Positions 11,640-23,800 of a stretch of 64,000 nt of DNA are shown one piece after another; position 1 is the stretch's first letter; every line of letters starts with the position of its first letter. Made by a program: the position numbers and the translations under genes. The notes beneath the pieces are model-generated. The model ran no database searches. It was not told where the DNA came from and saw nothing but the letters and a program-made list of their open reading frames with translations. The stretch is from Gigaspora rosea. Lineage: Eukaryota > Glomeromycota > Glomeromycetes > Diversisporales > Gigasporaceae. The DNA lies in assembly GCA_003550325.1 (NCBI GenBank), contig QKWP01000196.1:77274-141273 (forward strand), given 5' to 3'.

Positions 11640-12400
11640 AATCTATAAAAAATACAAATATACAAAAACAATATATAAAAATAAAAAAATACATCTGTTA
11701 AATTTTATAATTAAAAACAAATTCATAAAAATATAATTATAATTAGTAAATAAAAACAAATACATAAAAATATAATTATAATTAGTAAATAAAAACAAAC
11801 AAGTAAAAATATAATTATAATTAGTAAATAAAAACAAACTAATAAAAATAACGAGATTACTAAAACGCACCACTGGTGTTCAACACCATAATGATTTTCA
11901 CTAATCAAATTTTTTAAATGCAGTGTAATGTAAAGATCAGGTGTAACTTAAAATTTTTGTTGGTTTGGTATTTTTTTTTAAAAAATACCTTCTAACTCAA
12001 AATTTTATCTATGAAACCACCTTTTTTTTTTAAAAAAAAACCCCCCTTGTGAAATTTTATTATAAACTATGCCTCACTCTAACACTAACTATTAACTCTA
12101 ACTTAACATTTATTAATTTTAATTTTTGTTTATTTTTTTTTGTTTATTTTTTTGATATTGATCTTCATACTGGTGTTGAACACCAGTGGTGCATTTTAAC
12201 AATCTTGAAAAATAAAATTAGAATTAGTAATTAAAAACAAATATATAACAATATAATTATAGTTAGTATTAAAAACAATTACATAAAAATATATAAAAAA
12301 AAGTAATTAAAAACAAATATTTAAAAATAAAATATAAATATAATTGGTAATTAAGAACAAATACAAATACATAAAAAGATAAATATAATTATAAGATATT
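11640..12400. repeat. AT minisatellite (about 38-bp unit) interrupted by a MITE
   Basis: Copies of aaataaaaacaaatacataa followed by aatataattataattagt are tandem at about 11715-11850 and resume at about 12215-12400, 13630-13700 and 13935-13970. The array has been split by the elements at 11854-12205, 12411-13628 and 13694-13930. Minus-strand Phe/Tyr-rich frames here are by-products of the repeat. Confidence 0.65.
11854..12205. mobile_element. MITE family 'accactggtgttcaacacca', copy 1
   Basis: Long terminal inverted repeats: agattactaaaacgcaccac continuing into tggtgttcaacacca on the left (11854-11889), and the complement on the right (about 12168-12205). Interior is non-coding with homopolymer T/A runs at mid-element and a taaccctaa-like stretch. 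Related copies lie at 56961-57296 and 46297-46607. Confidence 0.7.
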
Positions 12401-12410
12401 TACTTTAAAT

Positions 12411-13628
12411 AACCGGCGGTGATAATCACTAGTTACACAGAGCAGGTATAAAGATAAGTGATTCGATTTTTTTTTATTTATTTCTTTTTTTTTTATTATT
12501 TTAGTACATACTAATATCTATTTTTGTTCTTTTTTTAGTTTCAGATTATCATCCATCTTATTGGTGTGCTTCTCTTGTTGTTGGTGCTGTCCAGTTCTTT
12601 CGTTGTTGGTGTTTTTTAGTTCGGGTGCTTTCCTTTTCGTCGTTGGTGCCATCTAATTTGGATTCCTGTGACGTGGTTTTTTTTTTTGCTGGTAGTAGTT
12701 TAGTTTTATGCTTTTTTATTTGGCTTTGATAGGTGCTTCTTTTTGTTGCTAATTATTTGCCTTTCGTCATTTAGTTTGGTGTCGTTCTTCTTCTTCCATC
12801 GTTGGTGTCGTCCACTTTGGTGCTCTTTCTTCTATATTCTTTTAGCGCGTTACCTGGGTTTTTTCGTCTTTAGTATCACCAGTTTAAAGTCTCTTTCGTT
12901 GATAGTGCGCTACTGGGGTATTTTTGTCTTGTATATTGTCCGGTTTGTTGCTGGTGCATTACCTTTGGAATTGGGTTTCTCAACTGTACAGCTAAGCATT
13001 CGGTTTTTTTTTGCTTTTAGTTGCGTGTTTGTGCAATACTAATTCTTTTCAGGTTCAGAATAGGTTGCTATCATTACGCTTTTTGACGCATTACTGGATA
13101 CGTTTGTTGTTGGTATTAGTTTTTTTTCTTGTTGTATTTAACTTATTCATCGTACCATACATTAGGTTTTGTGTTTGATTTTTGATATAGTTGAGATAGA
13201 AAATTAGCTTTAGAGTTATGGTTAGGGTTAGAGTTAGGGTTAGGGTTAGTGTTAGAATTGGTTTAGGAAATAGGAGCAGAGAGGAGGCGACAGCTGTAGC
13301 AAGCGACTACAGTGTGAGCGAAGCGAACTCTGTAGGTGTTGCTAAGTGTAAGCGAAGCAACACAAGCCATCCTACTCATACTTTAGTAATTTATATAAGT
13401 GTATGTATAGCTGCGCGTAGCTGATAGAATAGTTAAAGTCAGTAAAGCCAATTCTGCAAGAACGATTTTTTGGTAGTTACAGTTGTCTAAAAATGAGTAA
13501 TATATACGTACGTACATAAAATTAAAATCAATGCAATAACTGTTAATGATAAATTAAAATTTTTGTATACATACGTACATATGTAATTTGATGTGTCACA
13601 TGATACCAATGATCATCACCGCCGGTTA
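12411..13628. mobile_element. 1.2 kb non-autonomous element, accggcggtgat TIR, copy 1
   Basis: The left end is aaccggcggtgataatca and the right end, complemented, is aaccggcggtgatgatca. Inside is a T/G-rich region with recurrent tcgttggtg motifs (12540-12980), a telomere-like block (13218-13256) and a 60-base core at 13307-13368 that contains aagtgtaagcgaagcaacac. The same core occurs inverted at 28239-28302 in another element, so the two share ancestry. Frames here have no recognisable domain. Confidence 0.6.
13218..13256 (+). repeat. Short telomere-like ttaggg repeat
   Basis: About five units of ggttag/ggttagggttag, with one variant, lie within the element at 12411-13628. TTAGGG is the usual fungal telomere unit. 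Similar but shorter runs occur at about 14660-14680, 14860 and 57070. Confidence 0.6.
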
Positions 13629-13693
13629 TAGTTAGTAAAATTTTAATTATAATTAGTAGTAAATAAAAACATATAAAAATATAGTTACAATTA

Positions 13694-13930
13694 TACATGA
13701 GGATGAAAGCATTTCGGGTTTTAAAACCCGAAATTAAAATTTGAAGACGAAATTGTTTTTGACCTATTTTACTTGAAAGACGAAATTATTTGATACTTTT
13801 TTTGAATAGACGAAATTATAAGGAACATATCAATATAAATTTTATTTGCTCTTTCTTATAAAAAATTTTAATTTTCTCTAATGGAGACGAAATAGGCCTT
13901 TTTCAAAAATCTATTTCGGTGGCATCACTA
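13694..13930. mobile_element. Small putative MITE with gacgaaatt repeats
   Basis: The decamer gttacaatta sits on both sides (13684-13693 and 13931-13940), although the surrounding minisatellite also contains this word. The interior repeats gacgaaatt about every 35 bases. The ends (tacatgagg... and, complemented, tagtgatgcc...) match only weakly. Confidence 0.35.
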
Positions 13931-13970
13931 GTTACAATTAGTAATTAGTAAATAAAAAGAAATACAAATA

Positions 13971-14168
13971 CAAGTCACTCTCGTTATAGTAAACTCTCAA
14001 TATAGTGAAGACTAATTAAAATCTTGATATAGTGAAGTTAAGCTCAAAGCCAGTTTATATAAAATTCTCTCGATATAGTAAATTTACTAATAAAACTCTC
14101 GATATAATGAATTTTTTAAAAATTTTTATTAATGGAACGGATCACTTCACTATAACGAGAGTGACTTG
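13971..14168. mobile_element. pogo/mariner-like MITE, 198 bp, TA target
   Basis: The ends are caagtcactctcgttatagt and its exact complement, flanked by TA at 13969-13970 and 14169-14170. Ctcgatatagt-like words recur inside. A ctcgttataa-type TIR with TA duplication fits the Tc1/mariner-pogo group. Confidence 0.8.
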
Positions 14169-14169
14169 T

Positions 14170-14733
14170 ATATAAATATAAAAAGTAAATAAAAAACATA
14201 TAAAAATAAAGAGTGCTTTTAGGCATCTTCTGCAAAAGATATATCTCACTGCGAGAGATATATCTCTCAGCCAATCAAAAACTGCAAAAATTACATGATA
14301 CACTTTCTAAAGACTACTCGAGCCAGGCATATTTGTACTACTCGGACCAATCAACTTCAGACAAAATTTGCCCGAATAACTTTTAAAGTTAAAAAAAAAA
14401 ATATACAACATATAAATACGTCCCATATATCCAATATATATATAGTGGGTTGTTTAAAGCTGTGTTCATCACATGATATAGAGCCAATAGGATTGTTTAT
14501 TTTGATTGACATGGATCAGCTCAAAGAGACAAAAACAGTGAAAAAAAAGTGAAAGTTGCAAAAATACAAGAAACAACAGTCTAAACCCATCTTGGTACAT
14601 TAATAAGAATTGTGAGGACAATTTTACTATAAGACATGCCCTAATCCTAACCCAAATTAACCCTTATCCTAACTTTAATTAAAAACTCAAAAACACATGA
14701 CTGGACATGGCTTTAAACATTCCTTATATATGT
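14170..14733. other. Non-coding stretch
   Basis: Contains a short inverted motif, agatatatctcactgcgag followed by agatatatctctc (about 14240-14270), and nothing recognisable as a gene. Confidence 0.3.
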
Positions 14734-14919
14734 TGTGCCTCAGATTAAAACTTGCGTCAGATTGAATCTGACGCATGTCAGATGACTATTAATTGACCAG
14801 CATTAAATGATCGGCAACAATTGGCCTAAACTACCTCCTAACTTTACCGTAATTTTACCCTAACCCTAATCTAATTTAGACCGGTGTCAATCTGACGCAA
14901 GGATCGATCTGAGGCACAA
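14734..14919. mobile_element. MITE with tgtgcctcagat TIR, about 186 bp
   Basis: The left end (tgtgcctcagattaaaactt, continuing gcgtcagattg) is matched, complemented, by the right end (caatctgacgcaaggatcga continuing to gaggcaca). tatata occurs outside both ends, so the target duplication is ambiguous. An extra cgtcagattgaatctgacgc palindrome lies at 14757-14776. Confidence 0.65.
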
Positions 14920-14999
14920 TATATATATATATAATCCTAAGTATCGTGCTACAACTATATATTTATAAAAAAATAAAATAAAATAAAAATACAACAGAT

Positions 15000-15240
15000 G
15001 AATATGTCCATACTAACTATCCCAAACTATCATACTTCGTCCCAAGTATATATCACATACTATTATACTATGCTTTGTTCTATATTTACTAACTATCATG
15101 TTATATCACTATGTCCCAAACTATCTTGCTATATCCCATAGTAACTATCACTATACTCATTCTATTATGTTACATTTCGTTCTAACTATCGTACATATTT
15201 GTTCTAACTATTGCGCTATCTTTGTTCATAAAGAGAGTTA
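15000..15240. repeat. Degenerate tandem repeat with actaactatc motif
   Basis: Imperfect units containing actaactatc, cccaaactatc and ttctaactatcg recur every 30-40 bases. No gene. Confidence 0.45.
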
Positions 15241-15659
15241 GCACTATAAAACAAAAAAAAATAGAAACCAAAAGTAGATACAAAAGGGGGTTCTGGGGTC
15301 AGAATTCCATAAATGTATCCAGAATTGGTTCTTTACCTATTTCCAAGCTCTTCTAAATATATATAATCTTATATCGAATTCAAGCTCTAAATTATGATAG
15401 AGCCAAATTTTGTTAACTTACTCTTCTTACTCCTAAATTTGGGCTTCCAACATTAAGGAGTACATAGTCTTTGTTAATGCTCTGGCTATGTTTTTAATTT
15501 TAAATAAGATAACAAAAAATTATGCTATTCTGCTTGCTCTTGAATAAGCAGAAAGCACCGAGGACCGAAGTGTCTGAGTGTGCTCTCTGTGAACCCATTC
15601 AAGCCTAAAATGCATACTATTTTCTATATTATCCTAGAATTAATTCAAAAAACGGTTCA

Positions 15660-15840
15660 TTACTATCTAGCAAAGGTTCAAAAATTTATACCTTTAGGTG
15701 TAAATTTTTGTATTGGGTATAAAAAATTCAGGATAGGTGTAAAAAAATTCAGGCTAAGTGTAAAAAAATTTCGGTTAGGTGTAAAAAAATTCGGGTTAGA
15801 TATAAATTTTTTGGACTAGGTGTAAAAATCTAACCCAAAC
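15660..15840. repeat. Minisatellite, unit about 20 bp
   Basis: About seven units like taggtgtaaaaaaattcggg. The 79-codon frame reading GVKKFRLGVKKF is the repeat translated, not evidence of a protein. The 420 bases before it (15240-15660) hold nothing I can identify. Confidence 0.7.
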
Positions 15841-15900
15841 AATTTTTATAAATTTGAAGCTCCTGAGCCTTTTCCTGAAGCCTATTAATATATTGGGTTA

Positions 15901-17974
15901 GTGAATTGACTTGATTATTTGATACTCGATCATTGATCGACTTAGATCAATGATCGAGCACCAATTAATGGGCTAGAGCAACAATAGATCAATTAATGAT
16001 CAATTATACTGATCGATCAAATAAGTATATATTTGATCGATCAAAATATTTTTAGAAAAAATGCACTATTTATAGTATAAGATCACTTATTCTAGAATCT
16101 TTGCTACGCAAAATGTACATCATCCCATCATTAGCATATACTTTAGCTCTAAACGAATGTATAAAACATCAATTTGAAAAATTTTCACTGCCAGTAATAG
16201 CATTATGATTTGGTTGTATTTTTGTTTGATTTTATGTTACGCTTGTAAACTTAATTTGACTATATAGCAAAGTTTTTTAAATTGATGCTAAGGAGTTAAT
16301 GAATGTAAATATTCACTATTAAAATTAATTCACAATACAAATAGCTTCACTTATAAGTATTACTATTTATTACTAGTATTAGTTGCTAGTATTAGTTATA
16401 TCAAGTATTTAAGTTTAAATTATTAGCAAAAAGAGAAAATTGGAACATTATATAAGATTTAGAGAACTTTACTATTTGATACGTTATTATAATAACTAAC
16501 ATTTATAATTATGTATTCTAAATATTATGAAGCTAAACTATTAGTTTATTAAATGTAATTTTGGGTTAAGTGATAGGTCGATAGCATGTATAAGTATCAC
16601 TGTTTTATTAATTATATGTCTTATTTCTAATAAGGTTGCAATGGTTAAAATTGTAAAAGTAGAATTGGACTAATTTATTTTTATAAATAAAACTTTAGTA
16701 ACCTTAATATATAGATTGATCTTAATATGAAAATAAGCAAGTATATACACTTCAATAGGCTAATAACAAAAGCTTTCAAGAAAAAATTTTAAAGATCTTA
16801 CTCGAAAAACTAAATTATATCTATTAAAGTAATAAAAGATAGTGCTTACTAGATCTATAATCTGTAGATATATAGTTTTGGTATATTACAGTAAAAAAAT
16901 AAAGCCCATAGCAAATTTTTATTTTATTATTTAATATAATTATATTTTTTGGTCATATAATTTCTTGTATTCTTAAACCTTTAATTAAACAAAAAATAAA
17001 ATTCTATTGTATAACAAATCATATCTTTTTTTTATTTAATATATGATATGTTATAATAAACTGATTAAATTAATAAAATCTATAAAGCCTATTGATCTTG
17101 CATTTTTTTATATTAAACCAAGATACCGAACCTAATTAGATCCAATTAAATAATAAACAAACAATTCATGAATTTCATAGAATAAGACCTGAAGGGCTTT
17201 TACTTCATTTTCCTTAGCTCATGCTAATAACTAAACATTAAAATATAGAATAAAAAAAATATGATAAAAAAAAACTTATTAGATCTTTGTAATTCACTAA
17301 ATATTGTCGTATACATATAAAATTGAAATCTGGCAAAAAAACATAGTTTACAAGTTAATTAAACACAGGTATAGCAATCCAAATTATTCCTTTTACAATG
17401 TTTTTGTCGCTTTTTTTCATTAAAATAAAAAAATAGCAATACTGTAAAAAAGGGCATAGAAATTCAAATAACTAATAAATATAACTAGCGAAACCTACTT
17501 ATTTTTAGTTCTCATTTAATCTACTGAAAAATAATTTTTGTTGATTTTTTATTAATTATTAAACTTCGAATCCTCTACTCTTTAAGTTAGTTGCGGTTAA
17601 ATATTGTGAAAGGGCAAAAAATTCAACAAAAAAATGCGACCATGAACTAATAAATATCCAAAGATTATTCTAGAATCAATCTAGAAATACAATCGTTAAT
17701 CATCAAATTTGGCTTATTTTGTAAATAAGTAGGAGTTTGAAAAGTCCTATTTTTGTTTTGAAATTTCAAAGAATTATAACTATTGCTTAAAAATTTTTTA
17801 ATTAATATATATCAATGATTGACCCAATGATTGATCAATATATATGCTCAAGTTTATAAATTATATGCTTGATTAATTATACTTGATTAAATATACATAA
17901 TCAATTTTTGATCGATCATTGGAAATTTTTTTAATTAATCATCAATCAACGATTTTTTTGTCGAGTCAATTCAC
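15901..17974. mobile_element. 2.07 kb AT-rich element with GATC-rich inverted ends
   Basis: The left end is gtgaattgacttgattattt and the right end, complemented, gtgaattgactcgacaaaaa. Both ends are followed by blocks rich in gatcgatca (15925-16045 and 17815-17930). The 12-base words tatattgggtta (15889-15900) and tatattggatta (17975-17986) flank the element with one mismatch. A long duplication of 9-12 bases would suit a MULE. No transposase is visible inside. Confidence 0.55.
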
Positions 17975-18149
17975 TATATTGGATTACATAATATCCGCTA
18001 GCACAAAGGCTGGGCTCAGAGCTAGTCGGCATACTACATACCTTACAAGGAAAATGCTTCTTAGCTCTTCCATGTTTATGGCACTCTTCGGCCTGCAACA
18101 GGTCCGCCTATAGATATTACTAGTTCTAAAAAATAGTTGCAAAAGTATT

Positions 18150-18293
18150 TATTTGTCTATCATAATAACAAGAATAAATATTTTATTTTAAACAAAAGAT
18201 TTCATAGTATTAATACAAATCCCGGAGAAGCACCTGGGTATAAAAAAATATTAAATAAAAGGTTTCGTATTATTAATACAAACTCAAGAATAT
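18150..18293 (+). repeat. Repeat unit interrupted by LINE-A
   Basis: Two copies of a roughly 35-base word ending tattaatacaaa (about 18180-18215 and 18250-18284) lie here, and a third lies beyond the LINE at 25866-25905. LINE-A therefore landed inside a small tandem array just upstream of the DNA polymerase relic. Confidence 0.6.
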
Positions 18294-18552
18294 TAAAACT
18301 CTTTCCCGTACATCTGTAAATCCTAAGTAAACAAAAACAGTATAGTTGGAAAAGAGAAAAATCGGAACTAAAACGTATTAAATATATAATTTTATTAACT
18401 AAATAATTAATTAATTAACAACAACCAAGAAGAACTCTAAGCCAGTAAACAAACTGAGTAAGAAGAAAAAAGGAACAACTATTACTAAAGGGTCTTTAAC
18501 AACAACAAACGAAAAAGAGGGCCTTTGGCCCTTTCAAAGTTTTGAACTCGAT

Positions 18553-20729
18553 ATGGATCCAGTTGAGGAGTTTGAGGCAGTTCAGAAAAGCTGTAATGAA
18601 AGACTAAGTAAACAGGGTGAAGGAAACGTTGTAAAGAAAGTAAAGAGTTCTCATAGAGGAATAGAAGATGATAGTATGGAAAACGGACAAATGAACTCGA
18701 ACATGCGAATTGATGAAATGACATCATCGTCACAACAAATGATATCAGTAACTCAGCTGACAACAACAAATGACCAAATTCGGGATATGACGTTATCAGA
18801 ATTTTAGTTGATCAAAACAAATGACCAAATCGAGAGTAATATGTCATCAATAATTAATGTTCTGGAAATTTTGACAGAAAAACAACAAACTTTGTTACAT
18901 GATGAGGTTAGTAGTGACAATGAAAAATTAGTTAACAATATGGATGTAGAAGAGGAAATACAACAAAAAGGAATCGTTATAGAAATGGTAGATAAAACTC
19001 AGCAAGAAAAGAGACAACAACCACTCTTATACAGTGCGGTAGTAAGGAAGAAAGAACTTGGACAAGCAACAATTAGAAGAAAGACAAAATAAAAGTAGAG
19101 CTCTAAAAAACAAAGTTTGAAGAGCGAAGAGTAAAGAAATTAAAGATTCGTTTAATGTCAATGAATGGAGTATAGACAAGATAATTGAAGCGTTCAAGTC
19201 ACAAGAGTCAATCTTGAGTTTTGTGAAACACAAGTTAGAAACCTAAGCAACAAGTACGGAAATACCACCAGCTATTGGGACCAAGCTAAAATACCAGGAT
19301 AGGGCTTTCTTTAGATGTTTTACAAATAGACACAAGACATGTTCTGCACATCAAAACGAATTCATGCACCTACTAGGGAGAGCTACAGATAGATACAAAC
19401 AAGCCTATGGAGCATACGTCATTAACAAGAAAAATAAAGATCAAATCTATGATAAATTGAGAAAGAAATTGGGAATCGATTTTCTGACCAATACTGATTT
19501 TATAGTTTTGGATGGTTTTGAGATAACGCAATTAATATTCTTCGTGGCGGGTTTTGCAAGATTACAGAACGATTTAAAATTTGAAGAATTGAGAAAGAGA
19601 ATAAATGAGTTGAAGAGTGACTTATTGATTCAATTACCTGAACATTATGATATGATTCCGAAAGAGATTAGAGAAGCATTAGAATACACTTTACCAATTT
19701 GTAACAGAAGATTCACGGTTGAAGTTGTAAATGGTCTAAGAGAGATATATAAATTTGATCGATTACCGGAAATCTATATAGAAGATTCAAGAATACCACC
19801 CAAGCGAACTTAGAGAAGAATTTAAAAATTTTTTTCCTATAACGGATAGAGCTGATTTAAAAAAGGTTAAGGATTGGAAAGAGGAATTAAGAAAGTTTTA
19901 TATTTTCTCTCAATTACCAGATTCATTTTTTGACTTACCACTAAAGAAATTGGAATTGCCTTTGACTTATCAGGAGTTAACACCAAGCCTGAGAAGTAAG
20001 TTCCCTTTTTGTTCTAAAGATAGTGAAGATTTCAAAGAACACGTGAATAAACTAAGAAAAGTTTACACATTCAAATATCTTCCAAATGATTACGTGATTA
20101 ATAAAAAGAGGCTACCTGAGAATTCAAGGGATTTAAAAATTAATGTTAAGAAAGGTTTCCTGATAAAAAGCAGAACTGAGGCCCTGAATTTTATGAAATC
20201 AATCCCGAGTTATTACAGAATACCAAATCCAATGCCAGCGAAATATATTGAGATTAACTATACACAGCTAGAAGACCTGCCCGAAGAGTAGGAAGAAGTG
20301 AAAAAGGTGAATCTAACAATCCTGATTACAAGTACGAAAGAGTTAAAAACAGCAGTTCAAGCTTTAAGAGAACACTATTTCTTTCATAAAATACCTGAAG
20401 ATTGGATCTTTATCCAAGATAGAGATAATAAAAATAAAGCGGATTTGGAGATAAACAGCTTCCCGAGTGATCTTGAGAAGCTAAATAAAGATTTAAAACA
20501 AAATGAACCAGAGCCCCAATGGTCTTTTCCAATAACTTCACAAGATAAAGTACCTGAAGCGCTGAATTACCTGAGTAAAAAATATCTATTGGGTACTATA
20601 CCTGAGTGGATTTTTGAAGCAGAGGAATTATCTGAACAAAAGTGGGATATATTCGATAAGCAACAAATCACAAATGAAGAGGTAGAAGATGTTGAAATGA
20701 ACAATATTATTAATCATGATGAACAATAA
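18553..20729 (+). pseudogene. LINE-A ORF1 with repeated modules of about 60 residues
   Basis: The frame starts at ATG 18553, meets an in-frame TAG at 18805-18807 and continues to 19092. After a shift it reads 19364-19813, then 19950-20291 and 20298-20729. The first 180 residues are polar, Gln/Asn/Glu-rich and probably coiled. From about 19700 to the end I see six diverged copies of one module: a start like FPIT, an Asp/Glu-rich helix, then ALR-x2-Y-x-F-x2-LP-x2-YI. Clear examples are LREIYKFDRLPEIYI, LRKVYTFKYLPNDYVI and LREHYFFHKIPEDWIF. LINE ORF1 proteins normally bind RNA; no RRM or CCHC knuckle is visible. The module is not one I can name. Confidence 0.7.
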
Positions 20730-20825
20730 TAACGATAATACATTTAAAGTAAGACGCAAGTAAAGAAAAAAGAAAAAACAATTAACAATGAAGAAACGAA
20801 AAAAGTTGAAAAAACCAAGATAAAA

Positions 20826-23800
20826 GTGAAAGAAAAAATAGAAGTTTTGTCAATCTCAACATTAAATGTGCAAGGCTTGAATGTGCCATTAAAGAGACAA
20901 TTAATTTTCGAGTATTTGAACAGGGAGGATATAGATATTGTGAGTGTAACAGAGACCAAATTGGCACAAAAGGAAGATTTGAGAAGATTATTACTCAATC
21001 AGTACTATTACGTATACACGGCGGCAACCCCAGAAGATTTAGGTTTAAAAAGGGAATCGGCAATGGGAACAGCATTACTAATCAAACCTTATCTTAGACA
21101 CTACATACACAACATCAACAACATCAAGAACAGCGATTATGATAGATTTCTTCCTGCCTGGAAACTTGAGAACAAGAATAATATCGCTATACCTACCATC
21201 AGACAAAACAGAAATATCTCTTAAAACACAAGAAAAAATAAAGAAATGGATATCAGACACTAACAAGAAAAAGTTGAAGTTAATAATAATAAGAGTTTTC
21301 AATAATAACATGGCAAGGGCAGATAGTAAAAGAAAAACGCCGATTTTTAAGATTATGAGTACGAGTAGGATGCTAAGCTTATTAGAAGTTAATAAAATCC
21401 AGGATTATACATGGAAAAGAGATCAAATGGAGTCACAGATTGATATGGGCATCGGAGGAGTTAGTTTCAAATATGTCTTATCTGATAATAGAAGAAGTGA
21501 AGCCTTCTGGAAGTGACTATAGGATGATAAAAGTACAATGGAAGCTAAAGAAAAAGTTTGAAGCAATAAGAAGAAAGAAGAAATCCAGAAAAGTTTTTAA
21601 GTATAGTGAAATGGATAAGGACAAATGGAAGGATTTCAGATTCGAAATAAAATGGAAAATTGAAGCATTAGAAATAAAAAAGATAATGGACGAAGCCTCT
21701 CTAAATAAAGCGTGGCACAAATTATATATTACCATAAAACATTCAGCTAACAAACATATTAAGTGGTTAAAGATACATAATAATTACTTCGGAGCGAGAA
21801 CAAAGAAGGCATCAGAGTTACATCAAGGACTAGTCAAGATAAATAAAATTATAAGAAGTTTGAAAGAAATAAAATCACATTCACCATTTTTCTACGAAGA
21901 AGTAACAAAAAGGTTTAATGAGAAGATAGATTCTCTGACGACGAAATTGGGAATAGAAAGTATCAATATCAAAGAACAAGACTTCTGGAACGAAAATGTT
22001 AAACAGCTAGTAGAAAGTATGATAAAGCTGAGGAAATCTATACATGTAACAAGACAAATAGAAAACAATAGTGAAATAAGGGAGGAAAGGGATTAAAGAA
22101 GAAGTCGTAAAGCATTTTAAAAATTGGACTAAACGTAATCCAACAGATGAGGGGTACTGGAAATTGTGGGAAAAGGAATACGATTCAGTTACGTCGATCG
22201 CACATGAAGATTATGAAGGATTAATCGCAACAATAGAGTTGGAAGAACTAGAGAACCTAATAAGTGAAGCACCAAACAGAAAAGCTACAGGAGAATCAGG
22301 AATATCGACCGAGATGATTAAGAAATTGCCAATAGAAGCTAAAAAGATCTTTCTGGAAATATGTAATTTTTGTTTGATTAAAGAAATAGTTCTGAAGCAG
22401 TAGAGACAAGGAGTGGTATATCCTATCCAAAGAAGAAAGACTTCGAGGGTGACTTAACACAAACCAGACCAATCATGTTGATAGAACACTCAAGAAAAAT
22501 CTTTATGAAAATACTAACAAAAAGATTGAACAAGATTTTAGGACAGAAGAAAGTACTTAATATAAGGAATAACTCAGCTTTACCAAATACATCAACCACA
22601 GGGCAAATTCAATAGTTAACGAACATACAAGAATACGCATGGTTAAAGGAGAAGGACTACTGGCTTGTCTCACAGGATATGTCGAAAGCATATGACTCGG
22701 TACACTTACCACTTTTATGGAAGGCTTTACAAAGAATAAATATACCAGAAAAATTCATAAACTTAACAAAGAATTTAATGGAAAAAAGAAAAAACAAGGT
22801 TCTAACGAATTTAGGACAAACCAAAGCATACGAAGTGGAAGATGGTTTAGATCAAGGAGGGACAATGTCCCTGATATTTTGGAGAATATATTACGATCCG
22901 CTAATAACAAAAATAGATAGAGATTTTGAAGGATTCTCGATGTCTGTGAAAACACCTACAGGAAATGAATACAAAACCAACTTATCAGTAATGGCATATA
23001 TGGACAATTCACTGTGGATAGCCGAATCGAAAATTCAACCAGAAGAGATTTTAAAAACTGCATCAAGTTTTTATAAAATGACAGAAATAAAAGTTAATGC
23101 GAACAAATCGATCTTCCTAACAAACGCAAGAGATGATACTTCGATGTTTTTTGAAAACCAAATCTTAGAAAGAAGACAACAAGATGAACCCTTCAGATAC
23201 CTAGGATGTTGGTTCAAAGAAAAGAAGAATCAAGACAAAATTAACAAGAAAATAAAGAAAGAAGCGGAAGAAGCCATAGACAGGCTTAACAAAAGTAGAA
23301 TTACAGAAAAACAATACATATACATAGTCAATAGTGTGATATTGCCGAGAATAGCATATAGGTGTCAAAATAAGTATATTAAAGAATCTATGTGCGAGAT
23401 GATAGATAAGAAAATCATGAAAGGGATAAAGCAAAAAGCAAGAATCGTAAGAACAGCACCTAACACATTACTGTGGCACTATAACATATATAGTATGAAT
23501 AAGACGAAAGATATCCAACGTCTACAACACATAAACCAACTATGGAAAGATATGAATAATATGAATTGGGACGAGACACCAGCTTTTATCATCTTACAAG
23601 AACTACAAAACGCGGCCAACACGAACACTTCTATACTGGAAGAAGAACCAGTTTTCCCTAAAGAAGTTAATTTTTCTAGAATCACAGCAATAATAAAAGA
23701 AATGTATGAAACTGAAATAAAACTTGTAAATGAGCACAAAGTATGGCCACAACCACTAAAAGAAAAAGGAACATCAATTAATTATATTCTAAAAAAGATG

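Noticed and set aside
11643-11908. Overlapping minus-strand frames with repeated Leu/Phe/Tyr segments
   Set aside because: They are translations of the 38-bp AT minisatellite.
13218-13424. 68-codon frame starting in VRVRVRV
   Set aside because: Begins in a telomere-like repeat and has no recognisable domain.
15580-15819. Frame with GVKKFRLGVKKF repeats
   Set aside because: Follows from a 20-bp DNA minisatellite; not a supported protein.
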